From a bacterium (GTDB lineage Bacteria > Bacillota > Bacilli > Lactobacillales > Streptococcaceae): DNA of 64,000 nucleotides. The notes below the pieces were generated by a model. That model saw only the letters and a list, made by a program, of their open reading frames with translations, had not been told where the DNA came from and did not search any database. The stretch is taken from assembly GCA_905221325.1 (NCBI GenBank), contig CAJNCS010000008.1:1-64000 (forward strand). Reading direction: 5' to 3'. Positions 26,375-36,163 of the stretch are shown here, in pieces (positions within the stretch are counted from its first letter, which is position 1; every line of letters starts with the position of its first letter). The translations under genes were made by a program, and so were the position numbers.

Positions 26375-29300
26375 CTAGATTGCTTCTGTGACAAAACTAC
26401 GACTTTCTAGCACCTTGAGCATGGCATCTGCTGTGTCTAAGGCTGTAAAGAGTGGCACACCGTGTTCAATGGCTGAACGGCGGATTTGCTCACCATCTTC
26501 GTCAGCAGTTCGTTTGGTTCCGACAGTATTGATGATTGCTTGAATTTTCCCTTTGCGAACAAAGCTTGGGATATCCTGTTCATCGTCACCAATCTTACCA
26601 ACAGGCTGAGCATGCAGTCCATGACTGGCAAAGAAGGCTGCTGTCCCTTCTGTCGCGAGGATACCGTAGCCGATATTTTGGAAACGACGAGCCAAATCCA
26701 AAGCTTCTTCTTTTGCATCGTCTGCTATGGTAAAGACAACATTCCCAAAGGTTGGCAAGTGCAGGTATGAAGCTTCAAAAGCCTTGTAGAGGGCTTTTTC
26801 AAGAGTGGTATCAGAACCCATGACTTCCCCTGTTGATTTCATTTCAGGACCAAGCAGACTGTCTACCTTAGCTAGCTTGGTAAAGGAGAAGACTGGCGCC
26901 TTAATATGAACTCGTGTACTTTCAGGGTAAAGTCCATCTTGGTAACCAAGTTCTTCGAGACTTTGACCAAGAATCAACTTAGTCGCTACCTGTGCCATAG
27001 GGATATTGGTTACTTTTGAAAGGAATGGTACGGTACGGCTAGCACGAGGGTTTACTTCAATGACGTATACTTTCTCATCCTTGATAACAAACTGAATGTT
27101 CATCATACCAAGACAGTTGAGCCCAATTGCAAGTCGCTTAGTGTAATCTGCAATCGTTTCTTGCACCTTTTGTGACAAGGTTTGTGGAGGATAAACAGCC
27201 ATTGAGTCACCTGAGTGGACACCAGCACGTTCGATATGTTCCATGATACCTGGAATGAGAACATTTAGTCCATCTGAGATGGCATCAACTTCACATTCTT
27301 GTCCGACGATATAAGAGTCGACAAGAACTGGATGATCTGGGCTTGCCTTAACAGCAGTACGCATGTAAGAACGAAGATCATCTTCATTCTCAACGATTTC
27401 CATGGCACGTCCACCTAAAACATATGAAGGGCGAACGAGAACTGGGAAACCAATCTTACGCGCTGCAAGCACCGCTTCTTCTTCATTGGTTGCAGTCTGC
27501 CCAGGTGGCTGTGGAATATCCAAGTCTTTGAGAGCTTGCTCAAAGAGGTCACGGTCTTCTGCACGATCCAAGTCAGCAACTTGAGTACCAAGGATAGTCA
27601 CACCAGCTTTTGCTAATGGCTCAGCTAGGTTGATAGCTGTTTGACCGCCGAACTGAACGATAACACCTTTTGGTTGCTCCAAATCGATGACATTCATCAC
27701 ATCTTCGAACGTCAATGGTTCAAAGTAAAGTTTGTCTGATACAGAGAAGTCTGTTGAAACTGTCTCTGGGTTTGAGTTCATAATGATGGCTTCGTAGCCA
27801 GCAGCTTGTATTGCCTTAACAGAGTGAACTGTTGCGTAGTCAAACTCCACACCTTGACCGATACGGATTGGACCAGAACCTAGGACAAGTACAGATTCCT
27901 TATCAGACTTGATAGACTCATTTTCCCAGCCATAGGTTGAATAGAAATATGGAGTCTCTGATTCAAATTCTGCCGCACAGGTATCGACCATCTTGTATAC
28001 TGGGACAATCTTGTTTTCCAAACGAAGTTGGCGAACTTGGTCTGCAGTCGTTTTCCAGAGTTCAGCAATCTTACGGTCTGAGAAACCATTGACTTTGGCT
28101 GTTTTCAAAACTTCTAAATCTTGTGGATGGGCACCCAATTCCTGCTCAATTTCAAAGATGTGCAAGAGTTTATCAAGATAGAAGATATCAATCTTAGTCA
28201 ATTCAGCAATTTCTTCTGGTGTGTAACCACGGCGAATGGCCTCTGATACATAGAAGAGACGGTCATCTTGGGCCTTGACAACTTTTTCAATCAAGGCATC
28301 ATCAGAAACGGTTGCAAGTTCTGGCATTTCATTGTGGTGAACTCCAATTTCAAGAGAGCGACATGCCTTGAGAAGTGATTCCTCGATGTTACGACCAATC
28401 GCCATGACTTCTCCAGTCGCCTTCATCTGGGTACCCAGACGACGCTCACCTTTTTCAAACTTGTCAAATGGAAAACGTGGAATCTTGGCAACGACGTAGT
28501 CGAGGGCTGGTTCAAACATGGCAAAGGTTGAACCTGTGACTGGGTTGATGACCTCATCCAAGGTCAAACCGACGGCAATCTTGGCAGCCAATTTGGCAAT
28601 CGGATAACCTGTTGCCTTAGAAGCAAGAGCTGACGAACGCGATACACGAGGGTTTACTTCGATAACATAGTACTTGAAGCTGTGGGGATCAAGTGCCAGC
28701 TGAACGTTACATCCACCCTCAATCTTGAGGGCTCGGATAATGCTCAAGCTAGCGTCACGGAGCATTTGGTTTTCATAGTCCGACATGGTTTGCGCAGGGG
28801 CAAATACGATGGAATCTCCTGTGTGAATCCCAACTGGGTCAAAGTTTTCCATGTTACAAACAACGAGGGCATTGTCAGCTGAGTCACGCATGACCTCGTA
28901 CTCGATTTCTTTAAAACCGGCAATGGAGCGCTCAATCAAACATTGGGTAACGGGTGACAGTTTCAAGCCATTTTCAGCGATTTCACGCAATTCTTCCTCA
29001 TTGGCACACATACCACCACCAGTACCACCAAGGGTGAAGGCTGGACGGACGATAACTGGGTAGCCGATTGACGCCGCAAAGGCAACAGCTTCTTCCACTG
29101 TGTTGACAATTTCAGATTCAGGGATTGGCTGCTCAAGCTCTTCCATCAATTGTTTAAAGAGGTCACGGTCCTCTGCTTGGTCGATGGCAGACAATTTAGT
29201 ACCTAGAAGCTCTACTCCAAGCTCATCTAGGATACCATTTTTAGACAATTCCATGGCCATATTGAGCCCTGTTTGCCCACCAAGAGTTGGAAGCAAGGCA

Positions 29301-29551
29301 TCTGGACGTTCCTTACGGAGAATACGTGTCACAAACTCCAGTGTAATCGGTTCAATATAAACCTTGTCTGCAATCTCCTTATCCGTCATGATGGTGGCAG
29401 GGTTTGAGTTCACCAAGACAACTTCATAGCCTTCCTCTTTCAAAGACAAGCAGGCCTGGGTTCCAGCGTAGTCAAACTCAGCAGCCTGACCAATAATAAT
29501 CGGACCAGAACCAATCACCATAATTTTTTGAATATCAGTACGTTTAGGCAT
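26375..29551 (-). CDS. carB: Carbamoyl-phosphate synthase large subunit
   Basis: 1,058 aa, full length. Two homologous halves each with an ATP-grasp domain ([14 protein letters not shown] and [15 protein letters not shown]), a central oligomerisation domain, and a C-terminal MGS-like allosteric domain (about 930-1058). Makes carbamoyl phosphate from bicarbonate, ammonia and two ATP. Last gene of pyrR-pyrB-carA-carB. Confidence 0.97.
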   Translation of the reverse strand: MPKRTDIQKIMVIGSGPIIIGQAAEFDYAGTQACLSLKEEGYEVVLVNSNPATIMTDKEIADKVYIEPITLEFVTRILRKERPDALLPTLGGQTGLNMAMELSKNGILDELGVELLGTKLSAIDQAEDRDLFKQLMEELEQPIPESEIVNTVEEAVAFAASIGYPVIVRPAFTLGGTGGGMCANEEELREIAENGLKLSPVTQCLIERSIAGFKEIEYEVMRDSADNALVVCNMENFDPVGIHTGDSIVFAPAQTMSDYENQMLRDASLSIIRALKIEGGCNVQLALDPHSFKYYVIEVNPRVSRSSALASKATGYPIAKLAAKIAVGLTLDEVINPVTGSTFAMFEPALDYVVAKIPRFPFDKFEKGERRLGTQMKATGEVMAIGRNIEESLLKACRSLEIGVHHNEMPELATVSDDALIEKVVKAQDDRLFYVSEAIRRGYTPEEIAELTKIDIFYLDKLLHIFEIEQELGAHPQDLEVLKTAKVNGFSDRKIAELWKTTADQVRQLRLENKIVPVYKMVDTCAAEFESETPYFYSTYGWENESIKSDKESVLVLGSGPIRIGQGVEFDYATVHSVKAIQAAGYEAIIMNSNPETVSTDFSVSDKLYFEPLTFEDVMNVIDLEQPKGVIVQFGGQTAINLAEPLAKAGVTILGTQVADLDRAEDRDLFEQALKDLDIPQPPGQTATNEEEAVLAARKIGFPVLVRPSYVLGGRAMEIVENEDDLRSYMRTAVKASPDHPVLVDSYIVGQECEVDAISDGLNVLIPGIMEHIERAGVHSGDSMAVYPPQTLSQKVQETIADYTKRLAIGLNCLGMMNIQFVIKDEKVYVIEVNPRASRTVPFLSKVTNIPMAQVATKLILGQSLEELGYQDGLYPESTRVHIKAPVFSFTKLAKVDSLLGPEMKSTGEVMGSDTTLEKALYKAFEASYLHLPTFGNVVFTIADDAKEEALDLARRFQNIGYGILATEGTAAFFASHGLHAQPVGKIGDDEQDIPSFVRKGKIQAIINTVGTKRTADEDGEQIRRSAIEHGVPLFTALDTADAMLKVLESRSFVTEAI

Positions 29552-29753
29552 AGTTTATGATACAAAGCCCGTAAAGAACATAGTGAAAATAGGAAACTCG
29601 GTGCAGACGCTTTTAGCGTCAAGACGATATTTATCTTTTTCACACAGTTCTTAGGGCGTGTTCACTTCCGCGAACAATGTATCTTCTCCTTTCTATTCGG
29701 CAACTCTCAGGTTGCCATTAAATAAATTCTCCGACGAGCTCTTTTACTCGTTC
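29552..29753 (-). other. carA-carB spacer with several small hairpins
   Basis: 202 bp between two genes of the same operon. On the minus strand it holds GGCAAC-CTGAGA-GTTGCC, GTTCGCGGAAGTGAAC and GACGCTAAAAGCGTC hairpins and an AAAGGAGAA ribosome-like site followed by a seven-codon TTG frame. No PyrR site is apparent. It may be an mRNA processing or stability region. Confidence 0.4.
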
Positions 29754-30833
29754 TTAGTTTGATTGTTTAAAAGCTTCCATCATCTCGATAAATTCATCAA
29801 AGAGGTAGCTAGCGTCGTGTGGACCAGGAGCTGCATCTGGGTGGAATTGAACAGAGAAACCTGGTTGGTATCTGTGGCGAACTCCTTCAACTGATTTGTC
29901 ATTAATTTCTTCGTGGGTAATGATCAGGTGCTCTGGCAAGTCCTCACGGCTGACTGCATAACCATGGTTCTGGCTAGTAAAGTCTACGCGTCCTGTTGCA
30001 ATTTCACGTACCGCGTGGTTAAATCCTCGGTGACCAAATTTCATCTTGTAGGTCTTAGCACCGTTTGCCATAGCAAAGAGTTGGTGTCCCATACAAATTC
30101 CGAAAATTGGAATTTTCCCTTGCACACCACGAATCATGTCCAGTGCTTCTGGAACGTCTTCTGGGTTACCTGGACCATTTGACAACATAACTCCATCAGG
30201 ATTGAGGTGGAGAATTTCTTCTGCCGTTGTTGAATACGGAACGACGGTCACGTTACAGTTACGCTTAGAAAGTTCACGTAAGATTGAGTGCTTGAGACCA
30301 AAGTCTACTAAGACCACACTCAAACCAACTCCAGGAGCTGGATAGGAAGTTTTAGTAGAAACCTGCTTGATATTATCTGTAGGCAAGACTGTTGCTTGGA
30401 GCTGGTCCGTCACATGGTCCATGCTGTCCCCAACGTGAGTCAAGGTTGCACGCATGGTACCATGCTTACGGATAATCTTGGTAAGTGCACGCGTATCAAT
30501 CCCTGAAATACCTGGAATTTTCTTAGCTTTCAAAAATTCATCCAAGGTCATTTGATTCCGCCAGTTGCTAGCTCTACGTGCCTCTTCAAAAACGACAACT
30601 CCTTTACAAGTTGGAATGATGGATTCGTAATCATCACGGTTAATTCCATAATTTCCCACCAAAGGATAAGTGAAAGTCAAGATTTGTCCATTATAAGACT
30701 GGTCTGTAATGGATTCTTGGTAACCGGTCATCCCTGTATTAAAGACGATTTCGCCTGTAACATCAATATCTGCTCCAAAGGCCTTGCCTTCAAAAACTGT
30801 GCCATCTTCTAATACTAGAAGTCTTTTTGTCAT
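29754..30833 (-). CDS. carA: Carbamoyl-phosphate synthase small (glutaminase) subunit
   Basis: 359 aa. N-terminal CPSase small-chain domain and C-terminal class I glutamine amidotransferase; nucleophile Cys in GICMGHQLF, active-site His in [14 protein letters not shown]. The third triad residue, Glu in E. coli (HPE), is Asp here (HPD). Supplies ammonia to CarB. Confidence 0.96.
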   Translation of the reverse strand: MTKRLLVLEDGTVFEGKAFGADIDVTGEIVFNTGMTGYQESITDQSYNGQILTFTYPLVGNYGINRDDYESIIPTCKGVVVFEEARRASNWRNQMTLDEFLKAKKIPGISGIDTRALTKIIRKHGTMRATLTHVGDSMDHVTDQLQATVLPTDNIKQVSTKTSYPAPGVGLSVVLVDFGLKHSILRELSKRNCNVTVVPYSTTAEEILHLNPDGVMLSNGPGNPEDVPEALDMIRGVQGKIPIFGICMGHQLFAMANGAKTYKMKFGHRGFNHAVREIATGRVDFTSQNHGYAVSREDLPEHLIITHEEINDKSVEGVRHRYQPGFSVQFHPDAAPGPHDASYLFDEFIEMMEAFKQSN

Positions 30834-30882
30834 ATTTTCACCTCTCGTGGACGCTCACTGGCGTCTTTTAACGTCTTGTGTT

Positions 30883-31806
30883 TTAGTTGGCGTTTCTACT
30901 CGCCAGTACGGATTCTAAGATTGCCATTCGAACAAAGACACCATTGGTCATTTGTTGGACAATGCGTGATTTTGGCGCTTCAACCAAGTGGTCAGCAATT
31001 TCCACATCTCGATTGACTGGAGCTGGGTGCATAAGGATTGCTTTTTCTTTTAAGCGATTATAGCGTTCTTGGTTCAAGCCGTGTTGAGCATGGTAGTCTT
31101 CTTTTGAAAAAACGGCTCCACTTTCATGGCGTTCATGTTGAACTCGGAGTAACATCAAAACATCCACCTGATCAACAATCTCATCAATAGTTACAAACTG
31201 TCCATAGTCCGCAAACTCTTGACTTCTCCATTCCTCAGGCCCTGCAAAGAAAAGTTCAGCTCCCAAGCGTTTCAAAATCTGCATATTAGACTTGGCAACA
31301 CGTGAGTGGTCCAAGTCACCTGCAATAGCAACCTTGAGACCCTCAAAGTGACCAAACTCCTCATAAATGGTCATCAAATCAAGCAAGCTCTGACTAGGAT
31401 GTTGTCCCGAACCATCACCACCATTGATGATGGAAGTCGTAATCGATGGACTCGCAATCAACTCTCTGTAATAGTCGACCTCTGGGTGGCGAATCACACA
31501 GACATCCACTCCTAGAGCAGATAGGGTCAAGATGGTATCATAAAGTGTCTCACCCTTATTGACCGAACTAGTCTTCACATCAAAGTCCAGTCGCTCCAAC
31601 CTTAGCTTAATCTCTGCCACTTCAAAGGACTTATGTGTCCGAGTAGAATCCTCAAAGAAGAGATTCGATACGATAGGTTTGTTCTCGTAGGGAAGTTGGG
31701 CTCCGTTTTTAAACTCGATCCCTCGTTTGATTAATTTCATCACTTGATCAACAGTGAGGTCTTCCATGGAAACCACATGGTTCAATGCTTGTTGATTTTC
31801 TGACAT
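30883..31806 (-). CDS. pyrB: Aspartate carbamoyltransferase catalytic chain
   Basis: 307 aa. [12 protein letters not shown] is the carbamoyl-phosphate site; HPSQSLLDL and HPAPVNRD follow. No regulatory chain (PyrI) is near, as is usual in Firmicutes. Between pyrR (18-bp gap) and carA. Confidence 0.97.
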   Translation of the reverse strand: MSENQQALNHVVSMEDLTVDQVMKLIKRGIEFKNGAQLPYENKPIVSNLFFEDSTRTHKSFEVAEIKLRLERLDFDVKTSSVNKGETLYDTILTLSALGVDVCVIRHPEVDYYRELIASPSITTSIINGGDGSGQHPSQSLLDLMTIYEEFGHFEGLKVAIAGDLDHSRVAKSNMQILKRLGAELFFAGPEEWRSQEFADYGQFVTIDEIVDQVDVLMLLRVQHERHESGAVFSKEDYHAQHGLNQERYNRLKEKAILMHPAPVNRDVEIADHLVEAPKSRIVQQMTNGVFVRMAILESVLASRNAN

Positions 31807-31824
31807 GGCTACTCCTTTAGCTTT

Positions 31825-32346
31825 CTAAGCTTCTTCAGTAATCAGAACTCTGTCTTGACCATCAAGTTCTGTCATCTCTACGATGATTTCTTCAGAACGG
31901 CTAGTTGGGATATTTTTCCCAACGTAATCTGGACGGATAGGCAATTCTCTATGTCCACGGTCAACTAGCACCGCAAGACTCACGCGCGCAGGACGACCAT
32001 GTCCAACAATATTATCGATAGCAGCACGGATGGTTCGGCCTGTATAGAGTACATCATCCACCAAGATAACTTCACGGTCTGTCACATCAACAGAAATTAA
32101 AGAAGTATCTTCTCTGATTTTAACATCATCACGGAAAGGTTTGGTGTCCAATTCCACAACAGGAACAGTGATGTTTTCCAACTGCTCCAAGCGTTCTTTG
32201 ATACGATGAGCGATGAAAACACCACGCGTTTTTATCCCTGCTAGGATAATCTTATTCAAATCTTTATTGCGCTCGATAATCTCATAAGTAATTCGCGTAA
32301 TCGCTCGTTTGACAGTCAATTCGTCTACAACTTCTTTTGTCTTCAT
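31825..32346 (-). CDS. pyrR: PyrR bifunctional regulator / uracil phosphoribosyltransferase
   Basis: 173 aa. PRPP-binding motif [13 protein letters not shown] at about residues 90-102. Binds the pyr mRNA leader when UMP is high and promotes termination. First gene of the operon it controls; the leader carries a matching attenuator, and a second PyrR-type leader precedes uraA. Confidence 0.96.
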   Translation of the reverse strand: MKTKEVVDELTVKRAITRITYEIIERNKDLNKIILAGIKTRGVFIAHRIKERLEQLENITVPVVELDTKPFRDDVKIREDTSLISVDVTDREVILVDDVLYTGRTIRAAIDNIVGHGRPARVSLAVLVDRGHRELPIRPDYVGKNIPTSRSEEIIVEMTELDGQDRVLITEEA

Positions 32347-32497
32347 GACAAACCTCCAAAAAGAAAAGTCTCCTTCTACAAGGAGACTTGAAATGTATAG
32401 CTAAGCGAGCCCTACTGTATACAGTACAGACTTCACCCTTCTACTTTATCGCGCTCCTTGCCTGCCTCACGGGACAGGTTTAAAGGATTATTTAGTT
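32347..32497 (-). promoter_or_regulatory. PyrR-responsive attenuator of the pyr operon
   Basis: The minus-strand leader contains an anti-antiterminator stem TCCTT...AAGGA / CCTG...CAGG with the PyrR loop core CCGTGAGGCAGG (about 32458-32490), then a strong terminator AAGTCTCCTT-GTAG-AAGGAGACTT followed by TTCTTTTT (about 32358-32385), then the pyrR ribosome site GGAGG. The layout is the standard three-element PyrR attenuator. Confidence 0.88.
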
Positions 32498-32504
32498 ATC
32501 ATTT

Positions 32505-32533
32505 AATATAGCACAAAGCACTCTTAAAATCAA
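32505..32533 (-). promoter_or_regulatory. Promoter of the pyr operon
   Basis: -35 TTGATT (32528-32533), 17-bp spacer, -10 TATATT (32505-32510) with TGC extension on the minus strand. Confidence 0.75.
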
Positions 32534-32556
32534 GTAAAAACTTTTTCAGAGTCCCC

Positions 32557-33186
32557 TTAAACATTACTAAAATCATACAGTTGGGGATAGTGGTCACATT
32601 CTGGATTTTTGGGATGGCAGATAGCTCGTCCAAAGTAAATCATGGCCTGGTGAGCTGCTAACCATTCTTCTGGTGGCAAGACATCCATAACACGTTTCTC
32701 TACTTCAAGTGGCGTAGCTGATTTTTTAACAATATCATGGTGCTTGCAGATACGTTCAACATGGGTATCCACTGCAAAGGCCGGAATTCCAAAGCCCACA
32801 CTCATAACTACATTGGCTGTTTTACGTCCAACACCTGCTAGACTTTCTAATTCCTCGCGAGTCTGAGGGACTTTACCATCAAAATCATCTAGTAGCTGTT
32901 GGGCACATTTTTTTAGAAACTTGGCCTTATTGCGATAAAGTCCTAGACGAGAAATGTGTGAAGCAATTTCACTTTCTGTCGCGACAGACATGGCTTGTGG
33001 CGTTGGAAAGGCGGCAAAGAGACCTGGTGTGGCCTTGTTGACTGCGGCGTCTGTCGTCTGGGCTGACAGCATCACTGCAACCAAGAGTTCAAAATGATTG
33101 GTAAAATCAAGACTAGGCTTAGCATCTGGAAAGAGGGCAATGATTTCCTCAATGACATGACGGGCACGTTTCTTAGATAAAACCAT
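32557..33186 (-). CDS. nth: Endonuclease III-like DNA glycosylase, incomplete Fe-S ligand set
   Basis: 209 aa. HhH motif LAGVGRKTANVV with catalytic Lys/Asp context (VDTHVERICKHH, the Asp in VDTH). Removes oxidised pyrimidines. The C-terminal cluster loop should read CX6CX2CX5C but here is CHPKNPECDHYPQLYDF, so only the first two cysteines remain. Starts directly after the DUF177 gene (1-base spacing). Confidence 0.92.
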   Translation of the reverse strand: MVLSKKRARHVIEEIIALFPDAKPSLDFTNHFELLVAVMLSAQTTDAAVNKATPGLFAAFPTPQAMSVATESEIASHISRLGLYRNKAKFLKKCAQQLLDDFDGKVPQTREELESLAGVGRKTANVVMSVGFGIPAFAVDTHVERICKHHDIVKKSATPLEVEKRVMDVLPPEEWLAAHQAMIYFGRAICHPKNPECDHYPQLYDFSNV

Positions 33187-33729
33187 CTACTCGTCCCCAT
33201 CAAATAGTCCTTGCAAGCCAGCAAATGGACTGTTTTCTTCTTTCTTGACTGCTTGTTGAGCCTGGTATTCATCTTCAGTCATGATTTGCCAGTCATTTCC
33301 TGACACAAAACCTTGGCCCGCCTCTTCTTCTGCCGTCAAGACCTTGATTGGGATATTGAGCAAGATATTATCTGCTACGCTCTCAGCAAGGTCGATTTCC
33401 CCATTTTCGATAGGCAAGACCAAGTCATCATCTAGAACTTCCTGATCCAGTTGGTTGGTCGCTCCTTCCATGAAAACTTCTGTCACTGGATATGACTCAG
33501 CCAACTCAACTGGCTCCATACTGCGGCTGGAAGCAAGGACAATGGTATAAGATAGCTGATAGTCTAAGAAATACATACGGTCTTCGTACTGTACCTTTCC
33601 AACAGCAAGGATATCTTTGACATCTAAAATTTCTTGATTACGGTTACGTAAGTCTGATGCCAGGTCTAAAGCTTGTTCAAAATGCAAGCCTTCAGGCTGC
33701 TTACGAATTTCTTGAATATTTAACTTCAT
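33187..33729 (-). CDS. YceD/DUF177 family protein
   Basis: 180 aa, acidic. The segment EDRMYFLDYQLSYTIVLASSRSMEPVEL and the central LDLAESVADNILLNIP-type block are DUF177 features. The family is thought to act in 23S rRNA/ribosome maturation and normally sits beside rpmF; here rpmF is absent and nth follows instead. Confidence 0.8.
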   Translation of the reverse strand: MKLNIQEIRKQPEGLHFEQALDLASDLRNRNQEILDVKDILAVGKVQYEDRMYFLDYQLSYTIVLASSRSMEPVELAESYPVTEVFMEGATNQLDQEVLDDDLVLPIENGEIDLAESVADNILLNIPIKVLTAEEEAGQGFVSGNDWQIMTEDEYQAQQAVKKEENSPFAGLQGLFDGDE

Positions 33730-33830
33730 ATTTCCTCCATAAAGATTTACTCACTTGATTATACCATGAAAAGGCTATAAGTCAGCCTCCCAAACTTTGA
33801 TATTAAAATCTCATTTTTAATATATTTACT

Positions 33831-33859
33831 ATGACAAACTTTCCTATTAGTGCTATACT
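33831..33859 (+). promoter_or_regulatory. Promoter of the frameshifted small gene
   Basis: -35 ATGACA (33831-33836), 17-bp spacer, extended -10 TGCTATACT (core 33854-33859). The region resembles the ABC-F promoter at 34249. Confidence 0.65.
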
Positions 33860-33896
33860 ATAGGCAAGAATACATCAGAGCAAGGAGGATGCTCAT

Positions 33897-34225
33897 ATGG
33901 AAGACAAAGCACTCATCACTGAAGCTTACCAACTCCTTTCCGAGTTAAATAAAAGCTACCAAAGCTGTAAACAAGGTACAGCCGATGATCTTCGACTGCA
34001 AGAGCTGCTAAACAGCGCTCTCAAGGAACTAAAAAAGCAGAAAAACTGGACAACAGTATCTTAATCGACCTTGAGAAATTTTACCAACGTACCAGTCTTC
34101 TGATTGGACTGGGTAGTCTAAAACTAAACGATCAAGCTCGTGCTGCTTGGCGTAACTATGACAAGTTCCATTACGAGAACGTCAAACACGTACTGACTCT
34201 CTATGGACCTGTTTTTGGATTTTAA
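33897..34225 (+). pseudogene. Frameshifted small gene, bacteriocin-immunity-like
   Basis: ATG 33897 has a strong AAGGAGG site. Frame 1 gives 55 codons ending at TAA 34062-34064. From the AAAAAA run at about 34031 the next frame continues without stop to TAA 34223-34225 (KAEKLDNSILIDLEKFYQRTS ... LTLYGPVFGF). Restoring one A in the run gives a continuous protein of about 109 aa, all helical, of the size of enterocin-A-type immunity proteins, which it resembles loosely. Either a recent loss by slippage or a frameshift-controlled gene. Confidence 0.6.
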
Positions 34226-34248
34226 AGTTTAGAATTTTGGATTTTCTA

Positions 34249-34277
34249 TTGACAAAATTTCCTAAAAGGTATAGGAT
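34249..34277 (+). promoter_or_regulatory. Promoter of the ABC-F gene
   Basis: -35 TTGACA (34249-34254), 17-bp spacer, -10 TAGGAT (34272-34277). Implies a leader of about 305 nt before the ABC-F ATG at 34591. Confidence 0.65.
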
Positions 34278-34308
34278 AGAGGTACTAATACTCGGAGGTA
34301 AGGGAGAC

Positions 34309-34320
34309 GTGAACAACTAA
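34309..34320 (+). CDS. Possible leader peptide MNN (uORF)
   Basis: GTG AAC AAC TAA, preceded by GGAGG (34294-34298) at 10-nt spacing. It ends immediately before the terminator hairpin at 34322. ABC-F antibiotic-protection genes in other Firmicutes are often controlled by ribosome stalling on a short leader ORF; this arrangement would fit but is inference. Confidence 0.35.
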   Translation: MNN

Positions 34321-34321
34321 G

Positions 34322-34370
34322 TCTATCAAATAAAGAAACTTTATTTAGTAGATCTTGTTTTTGTCTCTTT
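34322..34370 (+). terminator. Attenuator-like terminator in the ABC-F leader
   Basis: TCTATCAAATAAAG-AAA-CTTTATTTAGTAGA hairpin (34322-34352) followed by a T-rich tail TCTTGTTTTTGTCTCTTTTT. It lies about 220 nt before the ABC-F ATG and downstream of its promoter, so read-through would be needed for expression. Confidence 0.55.
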
Positions 34371-34406
34371 TTGTGTGCTCTTTTTGTACTGGATTTTCTG
34401 GTACTT

Positions 34407-34502
34407 TATCCTCATTGAAAATCAAAAAACTAGAAAGCTATGCTCCTCTTGGGTTGGGTTAGGCAGCTCCAAGCTAGTTTGACGAGCTTTTCAACGAGGA
34501 TA
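34407..34502. repeat. MITE-like repeat with terminal inverted repeats
   Basis: 96-bp element with ends TATCCTCATTGAAAA (34407-34421) and TTTTCAACGAGGATA (34488-34502), 14 of 15 bases complementary, and a second inner match ACTAG/CTAGT. The left part (TCATTGAAAATCAAA...AACTAG.AAGCTA) resembles a short intergenic repeat common in mitis-group streptococci. It folds almost end to end. Confidence 0.6.
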
Positions 34503-34590
34503 ATAGAGTTTTTGACAGTGACTTTGGGCTCTACTAGGTAAAGTAGAGCTTTTTGTTATGCACTATGGACATTCTAGAAAGGGCAACAAT

Positions 34591-36117
34591 ATGATAAAAA
34601 TCAATCACCTGACCATCACACAAAACAAAGATTTACGAGACCTTGTATCTGACTTAAGCATGACTATCCAAGATGGGGAAAAGGTTGCTATTATTGGTGA
34701 AGAAGGAAATGGCAAATCAACCTTGCTACGAGCTTTAATGGGGGAAAAATGGCCTGATTTCACTATCAAGGGAGACATCCATTCTGACCTTCAATCACTG
34801 GCCTACATTCCTCAAAAACTAGCTGAGGACCTGAAAAAGAAAACTCTACATGACTACTTCTTTTTGGATTCTACTGAATTAGACTACAGCATTCTTTATC
34901 GTTTGGCGGAGGAGTTGCACTTTGATAGCGACCGTTTTGCTAGCGACCAAGAAATTGGCAGTCTATCAGGGGGCGAAGCTTTGAAAGTTCAACTCATCCA
35001 TGAGCTGGCAAAACCTTTTGAGATTCTATTTTTAGATGAACCTTCAAATGACCTAGACCTTGAGACGGTTGATTGGCTAAAAGGTCAGATTCAAAAGATT
35101 AGGCAAACAGTTATTTTTATTTCGCACGATGAAGACTTTCTCTCTCAAACGGCAGATACTATTGTCCACTTGCGACTGGTCAAGCATCGGAAAGAAGCGG
35201 AAACGCTAGTCGAGCATTTAGACTATGATCGCTACAGTGAGCAGAGAAAGGCTAGTTTTGCCAGACAAAGCCAGCAAGCTGCTAACGACCAGAGAGCCTA
35301 TGACAAAACCATGGAAAAACATCGCCGAGTTAAGCAAAATGTAGAAACTGCACTTCGAGCTACCAAAGACAGTACTGCTGGGCGCCTATTGGCTAAAAAG
35401 ATGAAAAATGTTCTCTCTCAAGAAAAACGCTTTGAAAAGGAAGCTCAGTTCATGACACAAAAGCCACTTGAAGAGGAACAAATCCAACTCTTCTTCTCAG
35501 ATATCCAACCATTAGCGGCTTCTAAAGTCTTAATCCGACTGGAAAAGGAAAAGTTGTCCATTGGTGAGCGCGTTTTGGTTCAAGGACTTCAACTAACTAT
35601 CCGTGGCCAAGATAAAATCGGTATCATCGGGCCTAATGGTATTGGGAAATCGACTCTGCTAGCCAAGTTGCAACAACTGCTCAGCGCCAAAAGAGAAATT
35701 TCGCTTGGTTTTATGCCACAAGATTATCAAGAAACATTGCAACTGGATCTATCTCCAGTAGCCTATCTCAGCCAAACTGGACAAAAAGAAGAACTACAGA
35801 AAATCCAATCTCACCTAGCCAGTCTCAATTTCAGCTATCCAGAGATGCACCACCAAATCCGTTCCTTATCTGGTGGTCAACAAGGCAAACTGCTTCTTTT
35901 GGAATTAGTCCTGCGCAAACCAAACTTTCTTCTTCTAGATGAGCCTACACGTAATTTTTCTCCCACTTCTCAACCCGAAATAAGAAAACTCTTTGCCTAT
36001 TATCCCGGCGGTCTGATCACTGTTTCGCATGACAGACGCTTCTTAAAAGAGGTCTGTACGAGTCTCTATCGTTTGACAGAAAATGGTTTGGAAGTCGTCG
36101 ATTTACAAGATTTATAA
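34591..36117 (+). CDS. ABC-F family ATPase (Lsa/Vga/Msr-like)
   Basis: 508 aa from ATG 34591 (AGAAAGGG upstream). Two ABC domains without membrane segments: Walker A GEEGNGKST, signature LSGGEALKV, Walker B FLDEPSNDLD; second set GPNGIGKST, LSGGQQGKL, LLDEPTRNFSP. The TRNFSP form of the second Walker B end occurs in Vga/Lsa-type ribosome-protection proteins. A linker of about 90 residues rich in charged residues lies between the domains. Antibiotic protection is possible but unproven; a housekeeping translation factor is the alternative. Confidence 0.85.
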   Translation: MIKINHLTITQNKDLRDLVSDLSMTIQDGEKVAIIGEEGNGKSTLLRALMGEKWPDFTIKGDIHSDLQSLAYIPQKLAEDLKKKTLHDYFFLDSTELDYSILYRLAEELHFDSDRFASDQEIGSLSGGEALKVQLIHELAKPFEILFLDEPSNDLDLETVDWLKGQIQKIRQTVIFISHDEDFLSQTADTIVHLRLVKHRKEAETLVEHLDYDRYSEQRKASFARQSQQAANDQRAYDKTMEKHRRVKQNVETALRATKDSTAGRLLAKKMKNVLSQEKRFEKEAQFMTQKPLEEEQIQLFFSDIQPLAASKVLIRLEKEKLSIGERVLVQGLQLTIRGQDKIGIIGPNGIGKSTLLAKLQQLLSAKREISLGFMPQDYQETLQLDLSPVAYLSQTGQKEELQKIQSHLASLNFSYPEMHHQIRSLSGGQQGKLLLLELVLRKPNFLLLDEPTRNFSPTSQPEIRKLFAYYPGGLITVSHDRRFLKEVCTSLYRLTENGLEVVDLQDL

Positions 36118-36131
36118 ATGTTGAACATAGC

Positions 36132-36163
36132 AAAAATCCAGAGACGACCTCTGGATTCTTTTT
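36132..36163. terminator. Bidirectional terminator between ABC-F and htpX
   Basis: AATCCAGAG-ACGAC-CTCTGGATT with flanking A and T runs, between convergent genes. Confidence 0.85.
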
